From Ichthyophonus hoferi (lineage: Eukaryota > Opisthokonta > Ichthyosporea > Ichthyophonida > Ichthyophonidae), in NCBI GenBank assembly GCA_002751075.1, contig NAOQ01000300.1:2079-66078 (forward strand): 64,000 nt of DNA, given 5' to 3'. A program made the translations under genes and the position numbers. Positions within the stretch are counted from its first letter, which is position 1, and every line of letters starts with the position of its first letter. The notes below the pieces were generated by a model. The model had not been told where the DNA came from. It did not search any database and worked only from the letters and a program-made list of their open reading frames with translations. Below, one piece after another: positions 36,763 through 49,667 of the stretch.

Positions 36763-37204
36763 TACCAGACAACTTTATATAAAAATAGATAGATAGATAT
36801 ATGGATATGTGCATGAATATATATGTATAGGGCATTAATAGGCCGAGATTAAGAAATGAATGATGGTAGTAATAATTTTTATAATAAAAAAAACCAATAA
36901 AGTAAATCATTAAAATAAATGCACAGTATTTATGTTGAGTATCTCCAGAAATGAGATATTTGGCAGGGTCTTTTAATTGGCTGGTCTATTTATGGCCAGA
37001 GTAAAGAGCTATGACGTAGGTTGATAATAGTTCATATTCATGCAGGGGTGTGTTCGTCATTGTGTCAATGTAGTACTAACAACCGAGATAGCAGCCAGAT
37101 ATATATGCATATACCCGTCGTCTTACATCTTCGTTCGGGCTTGTACATACACCTATATGTAGGTTGATGACCACTCTGTAGATACAGGAATGGTAACTAT
37201 ATCA
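36763..37204. other. Convergent intergenic spacer
   Basis: The 442 bases between the stop codons of the coiled-coil gene (plus) and GATB (minus) carry both 3' untranslated regions. Apart from the poly(A) signal candidate listed separately I see nothing else. Confidence 0.55.
36896..36901 (+). terminator. AATAAA polyadenylation signal candidate
   Basis: A canonical AATAAA lies 134 bases after the stop of the coiled-coil gene, in an A-rich context. It is a plausible 3' end signal, but the hexamer is common in AT-rich DNA. Confidence 0.4.
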
Positions 37205-40200
37205 TTAGCTAGTTGGAGGGATGTGAGTGGGGTCATCGAGGCGTGATAAGCATCCAGTCATGATGGCCATGACCATACGAGGATTAGCTGATCCCCCTGA
37301 CTTTTTCAAGACCTTAGCAACCATTGGATTGATGATTCCCGTCCTAAAGGATGCCCTCTTAGCAACCTGCAGGGAGGGGGGTGAAAAGAGAGAACAGGTC
37401 ATAGTATGAGGGGAGGAAAGTGGGCGTATAGACCAGTAGTTATTACTACCCGTCAGACCGGGCTAAGAGTCTATACGTGCCACAGGGCGTACATAGGTAT
37501 AGCCTTTATGGCAGCCTACCAATAATACTAATGAAAACTAACGTTTGAAGGTCTACCCATAACATCTAGACCAGTAAAAACACGCACAGGTAGGGTTGCC
37601 TGACCCCTTAGTTACCTAAGGAGCCACATGCGACATGTAAGGCAGGCACTGCATACTATCTATATGTGTGTATATCCCTGTGTCTATTGCTGTAACTACG
37701 TATATAAAGGCTTAGCTTGCTCTATATATATATATATTGAACCAATCAAATTATGTGCATAAAAGGGTGCTATTCCGCTCCGTATCATTGGTCACCCTGT
37801 CCTATTGTCATTATATCGCTATAACCACCATTTTGTGTCCTAATCAAGAAGTTACGTGGTTACCATGCAGACCCCTACCAATTATAAACATGCATTAGGT
37901 GGCATTCTACCCCACTAATATTGGCTAATAATAATCAAATAACAGGAGACCATTGGGTATGTGACTGTGGTGCAATCCTATTAGAGGAAACTGTGTAGAC
38001 AAGATCTCATAGTATGACGAAGTCATATGGTGTGTATATAGTGTATGTAGTGTGTATGTGTTTAGTGTATATAGTATATGCAGTGTATGTGAGGTGTCTG
38101 TAGTGTATATGTAGTGTATGTGGGGTACATGCATATCCTTTGGGCCTGTCTAATATATATATACAGGTGGTGTCATAAAGTCAGACAGCCCCCCCCTTTC
38201 CCCAGCAAGGCCCTTACCAAGGTAGCCTCCTCACGAATAATAGTTTCACATAGCTTACGAATCTGGGCTTCATCTGAGAGCTGGAGCCATTTGTTCTAAT
38301 CATCACACCTCTAGTTAGTACCTCACTATCCCCTACCCACTACCTCTCTTCCTCTTTACCCAGGTACAGCTGGTAGAGTGTCTACAATTAAAGGGTCATT
38401 GCTACCATTACCCCATACCAGAGGTATAGTGATGATCCTATTGGTGGATGTGGCGTTTAAATATAGAACTGGGTGCTGATTTGTTGGTGGCTGCGGGGTA
38501 GGCCTATAGGTATTGGTGGGGATATAATAGTACAAAGGGGATTGGCAAGTGTAGACTAATCTACGTCTGCGAATGAATTCTATTGGCTATTTAATAGTTA
38601 TAGCATCTTTTTAATATTGTTGATTGGCTAAAAATTATAGCAAGTGTGGCTAGGATAGCGAAAGAGGGATGGGGAGGAGGTAGAAGAGAGAGAGAGGAGA
38701 GGGAGAAGGAGAGAACTAGAATGAAGATAGGACCAATGCGAAAGGAATGGCATCAATGAATACGGATAGGAGAGTGTGATGGTCAGTAAAGGAAGATATA
38801 ATAGGAGGAGGTCATAAAGGAGGGAAGGAGAGGGGATGGCGTCACCTGGACTATAATGTCTATAGGGGTCCTCTTATCACCTCCCATCAGGAGATGGAGT
38901 GTGTTCTTGGCTACCGAGGCTAGGTAATTGGACCACAGGGTTAGCTATGTACCCCTACCCTTGCACCTACAGGGGGTAGGTTCTGACAGCCATAGAGGAA
39001 TAGAGGATATATACAGAGACAGGTCAGAAGACAGGCTAGGCCTGCAGGACAATGCAGGGCAAGGGTAGGGTGTACAGGATAAACTATATCTCAGAATGGC
39101 TTAACAACACAAACAGGCAATATGTTGTGGGCTATATACTATGTATTATCACCTACCAGATATTTTACCCAATTGCATTAGGTCTAGCAAGGCACCAAAT
39201 GACTTGGGAGTAACTGGGCATTGTTCCAGGGTAATCTCCTGCACCTTGATCTCTCTAAACATGGTGGATAATATCCTGTATACCGAGGAAGAGAATGAGA
39301 TGCAGTGGGGGTAGGATGGTACTGGTAGAGAGAGAAGGGGGAGATGGGGAAGAGAGATACAGGAAGAGGTACGACACACATCGAAGGGACTATGTACTGG
39401 TTAGGAAAGGATAACTGAGCACGGGCATCTGGATGGACCTATCAATAGGATAACCACTAGCCTATGAAAGGAGAAGTTAAAGTGCACATATAAGTAGGTC
39501 TATAGGAGGGAGAGAGAGAGAATAAGAGCACGATCTCAACAGGTATATATATGGGATGGGGAGCGAGAGGATTATGTATGATGAGTGGATAAAAGTTACT
39601 GCATAAAAGACAAGGGTGGATGGGGTAGGCTAGTAGAAACTAATGAAATATATACATACCATTTAGCCGCCTGATGAGCATTTCTACCAATTGCCAACTA
39701 GTTACCCAATATAGGAAGAGGAGGGATAGTGTTAGATTACCAATAGGAAGAGGAGAATAGTGAGGCAAGCCTGGGGATAGCCTCTTAGACCAATAGTAAA
39801 GACATAGTAGACGTAGACAGTTTACCAGTTAATTGCAATGTATGGTAGATACCCTTTACCCTAAATATAGTGAGTCCATATAGGATATGTAGCTGAATAC
39901 TGCCATAAAGCCTTAGTATACATGTATATATCAGACCCAACCTTGGAGCGGTAATACCACATAGAGGGGGGAAATGCATCCATATGTGTAAGGGTGCATC
40001 TGGTATCTATCTAATGGTATCAATATACGTTTATCTCTATATGATTCACTTGTCTGTCTACACACACCAACACGTCCTGTTTTATTTCACTGGTTGTTCC
40101 CTTTATTATTAGGTCCAATTGGGAGCAAAGTAGGCCTATGCTCACTTTCATGTCTCTTAATTCCATACCCAATCACATACAGTCGTGGTAATAGAATAGA

Positions 40201-43200
40201 ACAGCAATTATTACAATATAGAGATGCGTGTTACAACATAGCGGGCCCCTCCTAGGATCACACCCAACGCATACCTTCTCAAAGTAGGCGAAAGCACCTG
40301 GAGAGTTCATTAGATCAATGCAGTCACGCTTAGAGATCTTGTACTAGGGGTGTAGGGAAGGAGAGAGTGAGCATCTGGCTATATCTGGTAGCTAGTCTCG
40401 TGAAGGGGTAGAACAGGAGAACAGGGGGGCGCCTTTTACAGTAGGGACATTGCTATTAGGTATACGGCTATTGGCCATAGCATTGGTGCATCCAGCCCCT
40501 TTTATAGGTGTAGGTTATCTAGATTATGAAGTCTTATTGGCTCATATTTAGAATTACTGCCTATCAAATGTGAGGGATGAGAAAGGTTGCTTGGTATGGT
40601 CAATCAAACTCTTAAGATAAAAATTTAATATAAGTAGGTACAACTTGTCCAGTCACTTAGTATATGTCTTTCTGTTATCTGGCAGTTATCCAATTAGGAG
40701 TTGATTTATGGATTCCAGCCAAGAAAAAGTTGACTTTTCTTACATGGCACAGATAGTTTGTAGGTTTGGATGATAATCGAATGGACAGGAATCATTGTGT
40801 GGGTCATGGGCAAGCAATGGCTTTAGTGCCTATCAGCCTTATTCTAACTAACCCAGACTAGCCTCCCCTGGACAGCTGGTAGCTAGGCTAGTATGGATGG
40901 CTATAACCACTACTAATAAATAAATAATGCGGCCAGTAATAATAAGTAATAAGTAAAACAGAAATAAACATAAATGAAAAGGAACAAAAGGGCGATGAAT
41001 AATAAATTCAATAATAAATAACATAATTAATAATTAATAAGAATTAAGGATTAATAGAATTTCATTTTTTAAAAAATGAATGTAGTGCCTGGGTATATAG
41101 CCTTATGGAATTAGACCCTTCCTGTACAACAGAGATGCACTGCAAGCTATTGGCCATAGATATTCAAACATCCATGAAGATCAGTACATATCACGCAACT
41201 CTATACGCTAAATTAGGTAAGGTCTGTATACGCTTACCTGATCGGATAGGCGCGTGATCTTGGCCTCAGGGAGCTCTGGCATGGCCTGATTGAGTGAGGC
41301 TATATAGTGCTGTAGGTAAGGAATAGAGGGAGTAGATATATTTAGAGAGTAGAAGGGGCTGAGCGCGCGCTCTCTCTCTCTCTCTCTACTTCTCTCTATG
41401 TGCGGGTATGTGGCAGCTCTATCTTTACCCCTCCATTCAAGCCTACCCACATATAATGGTACTACTATAGGATGTGGTGTACCTCTGATAGCATTAAAGG
41501 AGGGAGATCGGGCTCTGGCATGTACCTGTTGGCATAGGGAGGCCGGTTGGTGAGAGCCGAGTGGAGAGAAACTATGAGGATAGGGAGGAAAAAGGGAGAG
41601 CAGAGGGGAACATGTATACAGATAGATAGGAATAGTAAATATGAAAAAGGTAGGGATAGGGATAAAGTTATTGGACTAACTCGCCAACCAACAGCCAATG
41701 CAATGGGCCTACCCTCCTTCTCCCCCTCCCCACCTACATACAGACAATGCCCACTCCTTTACCTATAATCTTTAGCTGATTCCTTGGACCTAGAGGATTC
41801 TGTTATCTCTTTATCTGTTATATACCGTCGTGTTTCGTGCTTTACAGCCAGCCCTAATTTTAATACATCAATTTGACGCTTGATCTCCATATCTGTTTGG
41901 TAAGTATAAATAGATAGCCAATAAATTGGATGGGAAGATGGCATAAAGGCCTAGCCCTCATTACACATACCTATTAGTAGATCATGCACACATTGTATGT
42001 ACAAGGAAGTGTTGCAGGTATGAAAGGGAAGAGGAGGCATGTATAGCATGATACAGAGAGACCAGATTATAGAAGGGCTACAACATCATGCTAATACCAA
42101 AAATAAAGAGAGACGGGCTTGTTTTCGTTCAACCCACAACCGTGCTATTATTGTTATAACTAATTGTATTAGATGCATGCACCAGCACGCACCAATAGCC
42201 TTCTGGATAGATCGTAGCCCCCTCACATTCTTAATCTCCACCCTAGTCCCACAGGGCTCTCCTTCTCTGCTCACTGACACATTACAGTCTACCCTCATTC
42301 CCCCCTGTACCACCCCATGGGTTGGTTGGCTACATACGACTAGAGCTGCGATTAGTGCTTATAAGATGTTCTCCCTTAGATGATTGCCCCCTAACTTGAT
42401 CTATCCATAGAGGATCAGGGTGAAAGTAGTAGACTATTTAGTCAATGAGTTTATTGACCATTGGTGGGTTGGCTGGGTTATTCATTAGTAGGCTGGTCAG
42501 GTATCATCAGGAAATGTCCAATTACATTTTATATAGGGGGGTAAGGTGCCAGCCTATGCACTACCAATACTATCAGTTGACTTTACACAGGACCAAATGA
42601 TGTTATCCCGACTTATACACTATAACAATGATTGAACGTTTATCATACTAATATTAGTCACTTCTACATGTATACTCTTCATATATAAGTAGATACATAC
42701 AACTAGTCCACCCAACCCTAGTTATAACCCGTGCCTAGTCTATATATGCAGTACGTTACCACACCTCCTCTTTATAAATGGTTCTGTTGCCCAGAATCCT
42801 TTCCACCCCATCCCATTCTTCTCTCCGGTCACCCCCATACTTTACAGTTTCCATGGCAGAACTGATCAACCAATACATACAGTAGACGCCAATCTACCCC
42901 TTTATATAATGTGTCTCGCCCCCTACTGGTACCAGGGTCTACATCCATCATGGACACAGCCCAAACACCATGATAATTGGTTGCAGGTAAAGCAACCAAT
43001 GAAGGATGGGTCATCAAATACAATAGATGATATGAAATGAACGCCTCAATCGCGGATAATTATTGGCCTTTATAGATCACGTGATCTGTGCCTAAACCAA
43101 GAAGTTTAGATTCACATATAGACAGACAGGTCTCACCTCTTCCAGATCTCCAGCACTAGTTCCTAATGCTTGGAGGATATCCTGTAGCTTCTTAGCAAAG

Positions 43201-46200
43201 GCCATTGCGTCATCAGCATTCCTGTTGGCCCCCCTTATGATCTAAGACTATATGCTAGAGTATATAAAGAATACAAAGCAACGCCGTGCATAGATCAATA
43301 TAAAAAGAGAGAAAGAGTGGGCGGGGGATGGATTTAAGGGGGAATAGCATTTCAGGAATGGAGATTGGTTGGATGTTATATATAAAAATTGTACATATGT
43401 ATGGTTTGTGCATATGTATGGTGTACGTATATGTATGGTCTGTGCATATGTATGGTTTGTATGTAGAGATGGGTGTTAGGTATTTAGATACTTACAAGCA
43501 ACTAGATAGAGTATGGCAAAGAAAAGACAAAGTGATAGGAACCACTTAATAATATGGGGGATACACCCGATCCTCAAAGTTAAGTACTAATATAATGTCA
43601 CCTACACACACACTAGCATATGTACATAAATTCATACATACATACATATATACATACATACATACACACACACACAGTGACCCTACCTCAAATCAGGCTC
43701 TGTTACTATTTCCATCAGTCCTACCCCAGCCCTATTGAGATCTATAAACACCTTATCCTCCCCGTAGATTGACTTGCCTGTGTCCTATAAGAAGGAGGGG
43801 TTTAGGCATGACTACAGCTCCCCTTCAGTAAGAGCAATAGCCATGGGGAGATTATATGAATGTATGTTTGATGGGATGGGAATACACCCTGTCATACATA
43901 TTAGGGCAGGCAGATGCTTATGTGATAATGACGTATCATAGAAGTGACCTATTTGTGAGGATGAGTGTGTGAATAGAGTATGTTTGGAGGTGGTTATAAT
44001 GCCATAGACCCTATACTATATATGGGTACACCTGGGGTAGCCTGGCTAAGGTTATATATCTGTCTACATCTAAATAATGGTCCAATTAGTATATGTAAAT
44101 ATGTAGTTATAGTAAGATTAACCCATTGTTGGTAAATACACCATCTTATGCAAATAAATTAATTGAATGTGTATTTATAATAATCAATGAAAAGTAATTC
44201 AATATAAATGTGGCATTAGTTATGGATGGGTGGTACATATGTCTTTGTGAGTATGATGATATCTTAGTATGTGCGTGCCAAGTCCCAAGGTGAAATGGTT
44301 ATGGGTATAAAAAAGTAGACAGATAAGAATTAATACACACACTACACTTGAATATCAATGTAAAATGCGTGTAAATGTACATATAAGTCTTACATAGTTA
44401 ATCTATATAGTGAATATATACACATCTTCACTTATATATCTATATATATATATAAACACTGTATGCAAAGGTATATGTATACAACGGGGTAAAGAGTCCC
44501 AAATATTCTCCCTCCACCTCTCTTCTCACTCGTGTATGGTGGTGTATAGTGGTCCCCTACCTGTTCCATATGTAGCCTGGTAATACGAATAACCTGTTGG
44601 CTGGATTCACCAATAGTGATAGATCCACCTGTCATAATAGGTACTGTCATATGTGTATTGGTTAGATTATTATATGAAACCATCCAGGTAGTTGTAATCT
44701 ATGGTTATAGACTAGGATGTATTTAGCAATGCAACGACCAATCATGGGATGGTATTCATCAATTATAGATGATTTTAGAGGTAAATAATTGGCTCCCAAA
44801 GTCAGTGCGTGCAAAAGAGCACTGGTTCTCTTCCTACAGTAGCAATCCTGAATAAAAACCTAGTGGAGTGTTTGGTCTCGCCCCTTTTCTTCCCCTGCAG
44901 GCGGTAGGCCTGGCCTTTACATAGGTCAATCCCTCTGGGCAGACCCAATGTATAGCTAGACTGCTATAAGATGCATATACCATATGCCCTCCAAGGGGGT
45001 TATCTGGTGTACATGACTATATTGGGAATGGTTGGCTAGGACTGACAAGGTACAATAAAATAATACGAAAATATACTCCATGTGCTAATGAATAGCTAAT
45101 AATAGGGTGTTGTTTTGAATCAATTTGTGGATGAGGTATAGGCCATAAGCCACCTACTATGGCGGAAGACTATATGCGGGTAAATGTATGACTCATCGCC
45201 CTGTTTTGTAGGTGGGCCTCTCTAGCAAGGACCACACATTACATTGAAGAGGAAAGGACGGGAGCATTAAAATAAACCAATGGAGGTGGAGAGAGATGGG
45301 AGTGGAATACAACAAGATTTTGAAAATGCAGTCAGAAGACAGTGGGGAGTGAGATAATAAAAAGAAACAGAGATTGGAAGGTATGATATAGTTACTGAGA
45401 GAGAAGAGCTATGGGTGGAGGTGAAAAGTGGAGACAAGGAGTGTAAACAATAAACGTAGAGTAGTAAGGATTTTAACCAGACAACCCACCTCTTTGCTGT
45501 GTTATTTGATATCCGGCTGGCTGATCGCAGTAAAAATAATGTTTACGGTCAAAAAGGGACTGGTGGGCAATGGTACCCCCTAGGGCCAGCCCTGTCATGA
45601 CTGCTGCTTCAACACATCTTTGGTTAAGTCGCTGAGGAATATTAGCCTTAGAAGGGTACTCTGCCATCCTCTGCCATCCACTGCCATTCTTTTCTTTTTT
45701 CCCCTGCATCCTTCTCCAAGTCTCACCCCCATATCTCCTGTTGTCCTTCTCTAGATCTATTTCTTTCGTATTATCTTGGTCTTCCTCTCTTTAGTACTAG
45801 GTGCTCATTTCTCTTTCTTACCCCCTATACTTATGCATATATATATATACCCCAGTAAACAGTATTCACACAGTGTTTTCAATTAGATCTTCAATCTATC
45901 GTGGATGAAATGCCATCGGTATTTGTATATAATGTATATCCAACTCTGTCAAACCTAACCTAAACTTTAAGCATTCCCTCCAGGATAATTCGATCTTGAT
46001 AGGCAGTATACAACATGAATACAAGGACAACAAGAAACCTACAACATGGAAAGTAGGCCAATATCTTAAAGGGGAACATACCGGCAATGTACCGGGCAAA
46101 GAAGCGTCTAGGAAGGCTACCTGACTATTAGGAGCATCGATGGAAGATACGGCTGCCCCTGAAGGAGAGTATAGTTAGATACTATAACTGCAGATATAGG

Positions 46201-47340
46201 GTGGTCTATGTCAATGCTAAGCTAGGTCGGTCAGAGTAGACGTACCTTATAAAGATTAAGCAACAGAGATCCCTCAATATCATATATATATATAGCAGTA
46301 TTGGTGGTGCTTCGGATGGTTATTGTGCTCGTGTATGTGTATGTGGGCAGGAGGTAGAGAGTAGGCTAGAAGGGTAGATACATGAGACCACAATAATATA
46401 TATCAAACATAATAAATTAAACATAGTAATTTAGGTCTTTGTCAATTGACATTACAAAAGAGGAGGAAGATGTACCTGAAAATATTTTCGATTTTGAGAG
46501 AATTTGAGCATGAATTTCTAGACCGATCATGGCCTCCCAGCTCTTCCTGTAAACACAGAGGATCAGTAAGTCAATGATATAGAAATGTCGATTCCTCAAT
46601 AAGGAGGAAGGATAACAATATAATACTGGCTTATGTCTAACACCAGGGATAAGATCAATGCGTCTTATCCTACCCTTGCCGATAGTTAACAGGTCTTCTC
46701 TTATCTCCTATAGCACACGTCGATACAATACAAATACAAGCTGAGTTATTAATACGTACGCAGAATGGTGTATAATACGTGCTTGTGTGGTTATATGCAT
46801 ATACGTTCCATATGTGCCCGTAAGGGATTGTGGTGAAGTTTAAAGACGCGCATAATTATATATATGTAGTGCACCCACACCTACAAATTAGTAAATGTCC
46901 ATACAATGAAGTAGAGCACAAAAAATGGATAAAGTATATACGAAAATGTAGATAAAAAACAAGAGCATAGAGTACAAATGAATTAAAAATAAAATGTGGT
47001 AAGGAATTTTGAGAAAAAAGTAATAGGGAAGATGGGTGTTGTGAAGGGATATGAATGTGCGTGTATTTGTCTGCTAAAAAAGAACTCACAAATAAAAGAA
47101 CGAAGAAAAAAGAAAAAATTAAAAAAGAGACAGTAAGAGGAACATAAAGGACTGTATTGTGCAGGAGGTTAGTCGTCTCTTTATTTCAATAAAATGAGCG
47201 TGAATGTGTTTGTGTAAAAGTATAAATGGCTTGGTACTTGTGTACAGATAGGAGCACCTGCTGATACTGGTGCTATAAAATCTACAGTGTTTCATAAACA
47301 AAGGACTCCGTGCCCAGATCTCCATTTTAAAGGCGTTCAT
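37205..47340 (-). CDS. GATB: Glutamyl-tRNA(Gln) amidotransferase subunit B, mitochondrial, 17 exons, about 520 aa
   Basis: Part of the GatCAB complex that converts Glu-tRNA(Gln) to Gln-tRNA(Gln) in mitochondria. Exons: 47340-47258, 46546-46476, 46158-46082, 45646-45490, 44643-44561, 43784-43687, 43233-43137, 42304-42193, 41892-41763, 41525-41483, 41309-41238, 40343-40275, 39697-39660, 39275-39157, 38919-38846, 38295-38218, 37366-37205; the phases sum to 521 codons. The first exon encodes a basic, Ser-rich leader ([20 protein letters not shown]) typical of mitochondrial targeting. The core follows in family order: [95 protein letters not shown] with [29 protein letters not shown]. The GatB/YqeY-like tail ends [14 protein letters not shown]. 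Length is slightly below human GATB. The intron between 41238 and 40343 holds an AT-rich island with a perfect 20-base palindrome. Confidence 0.96.
38030..38130. repeat. Degenerate GTGTATATAGT tract
   Basis: Irregular tandem variants of agtgtatatagtgtatgt within the last GATB intron. Confidence 0.65.
41062..41081. repeat. Perfect 20-base palindrome
   Basis: ttcattttttaaaaaatgaa equals its own reverse complement. It lies at the edge of a very AT-rich stretch (about 40915-41090) in a GATB intron. It could mark a small decayed insertion or be a chance product of AT-rich sequence. Confidence 0.6.
43385..43470. repeat. Tandem GCATATGTATGGTNTGT repeat, four copies
   Basis: Four spaced copies of catatgtatggt (one diverged) in a GATB intron. 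The open frame that covers them (repeated MYG residues) is a by-product. Confidence 0.7.
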
Positions 47341-49667
47341 TTCAGCCGACTTGGTACACTAACAACATCTATATACCATTAGCGTGTCTGCTCTATCAAT
47401 AATTCCTTACTATTAGCCTATATGTATCGTGAACAATACTGAACAACTAACAACACAGCTATGTTTATAGTCGCTGCTACCACGCCTCGATCAATCATAC
47501 CGAGAGCCACCTTAAGTAAACTATAAACATAAACTTGGCTGAGCAATAGGAATTATAGTATACCCATTTAGCCAATAGGAACTCAAATAGTTTTTTCCAA
47601 ATTCTGAAAGACCAGTTACTGATAATTGGTGAGTTGTTTTTATATTCCTAATATGATTGGTATACCCTGCTTAGAAATCGGCCCATTATACTTTAATCGG
47701 CTGCGAATGCCCGATTGCGGTTGTCTTGGCGCCTTGGAAAAAACAATACTGCAAAATACCACTATAACAAAAAATACATTCAATACAATTCTATACTCGA
47801 AGAAACTCTGCTGCTTAAAACGTAGAACGAAGAAATGGAAAGTATTTAATTCCTTTTTGCGTTTATTTTTGGTCTTGATAACAGATCGAATTATATCACA
47901 AATGATTCCTGAATCATCAATCCGTACACCCTTTTTCAGACATGTTATTGTCTACCTCTTAAGTAGTAATCTTGGATTATCGTCAAATGTCATTGAAAAC
48001 TTTGATTGGTAAAATTTTGAAATTTTGGTCTGATCAACATAGTCTTCTTATAGTAATTGATTGGCGGCGCCAGATCGTATTTGCCAGGTTATTCTAGAAT
48101 TTTATTAGAAAAATCCTATACATGAACGCTTTTTGTTTATTTGTTGATGGTATTATACTTCTCGAGTCGTGTTACGGCCATGTTTCAAAACAGGTAATTG
48201 ATTATTTCTAAAAACAGTTTGATCTTGTTAATCGCCCGAGTATGTTAATAATGGCTAATATAGTGCCTCCAAGTGTGGAAAATAAAATATCAGATTTTTC
48301 CGGAACACTTATTTTGAGAAAAATGCTACTATATACAATTTTACGCATATAAAACAATCAAATTGACAAGATCGTGTCCCTTCTTTCCATGTGGAGAAAT
48401 TTTCTGCCATTTAGGTGATCCTGTTGAATGTTTAAGGGGTTGACGACAAGTTGAATATGACTATCATTATATCCCAAGCTGTCGTAATAATTGACTTTAC
48501 CTGCCCAGGGCTGCATGCCAGCCTATTCTCCCCTCACTCGTTGCAAATTAATTCAATCCAATCGGTTCATACGTTGCACACCATCAATTGCACATCATCT
48601 ACCAGGGACTAGCTCCTTTCATGGAGATAGTCACCGACTTTTACAAGTCGGAAGCACTTATTTTTTAGGAGAAAATATTTATTTTCTGTAAGTATTTGTA
48701 CTGTGATATCTTTAGTAAAAAGTAGATATTTTCTCAGATAATCACTAATGCTAGTACCCTACCCCTACACAATAATAACTCGGAATTATTTGGGTGCCTT
48801 TTCACCGTTACCTAATAACCACCTAATGGTTTTGCGATTTATTTCCTCAATGTGCGTGAATAAATACAATCCGAGTCAACCATATTATATGACCAAGTAC
48901 CGTGTACTTGAGCTTTACATTTAGGAATGTATCCTCTATCATTGGCAACCCCCATCAAGCAATAATGGAGCTCATTTATTCACCAACGCACCACCAACAC
49001 TCAATCATGTGACCTGGATGTCTGGGTTAGAGTCAGCCTGTTTGAACACAAAGCCCTATTTAGAATAAAATACTTGCCAGAACTGGGTCTTTTAACTGAC
49101 ATAGGATATTTCGAATAGACTTCACTCACATTCCGTCATAATTTTCGGTTTGTTTTAAAAATATAGTATGAAAATGTTAGTGACATTTGGCTGAGATATA
49201 GAAATAGTCTGATATACGTAGTCCGTTAATTCAACTTTAGAGGGTTGATGTCTTTTGTCCAAGAAAACACATTCAATCTCAATTATCTTAAAACATCATC
49301 TAAAATGGTAAAACTTGAAATATCCACTCATAAGTCAGGACAGATTCCCAAAATATCAATCAGGTTTGCACACTATATTATATTTATAATTTATCGTAGA
49401 CAATACATATGTTCATGTATTATACTTTTCGATAGTTTATTATAAGGTTGGTTGCATTGCATAGGCTATTGCTTTTTAAAAATAAAATAATTGTTAAGAT
49501 CAAGAAAAATCTAAAGGGCTTTGTAGCATGCTTTAAATAGGAAACAGCGATTAAACAAATACTCCTCTCCTAGCGGGATAAATAAGAAAATGGGGTTGGG
49601 TAGGATATTTGAATAAACATCATACTACTAATTTGGATACATGCAGTGGTGTGTGGGACTATCTAAT
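47341..49667. other. Intergenic between GATB start and sirtuin end
   Basis: A 2.3 kb AT-rich spacer. It holds the GATB promoter and the sirtuin 3' region, neither resolved, plus one 128-codon open frame listed separately. No RNA gene or repeat recognised. Confidence 0.5.
47626..48012 (+). CDS. Doubtful 128-residue open frame
   Basis: An uninterrupted ATG-to-TAA frame with no recognised motif. The product is Leu/Ile/Phe-rich with scattered Cys (PDCGCLGALE) and a basic middle (LKRRTKKWK). In DNA this AT-rich a frame of this length is unusual but still expected about once in a window this size. There is no intron pattern, and I cannot say it is expressed. Confidence 0.2.
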   Translation: MVSCFYIPNMIGIPCLEIGPLYFNRLRMPDCGCLGALEKTILQNTTITKNTFNTILYSKKLCCLKRRTKKWKVFNSFLRLFLVLITDRIISQMIPESSIRTPFFRHVIVYLLSSNLGLSSNVIENFDW

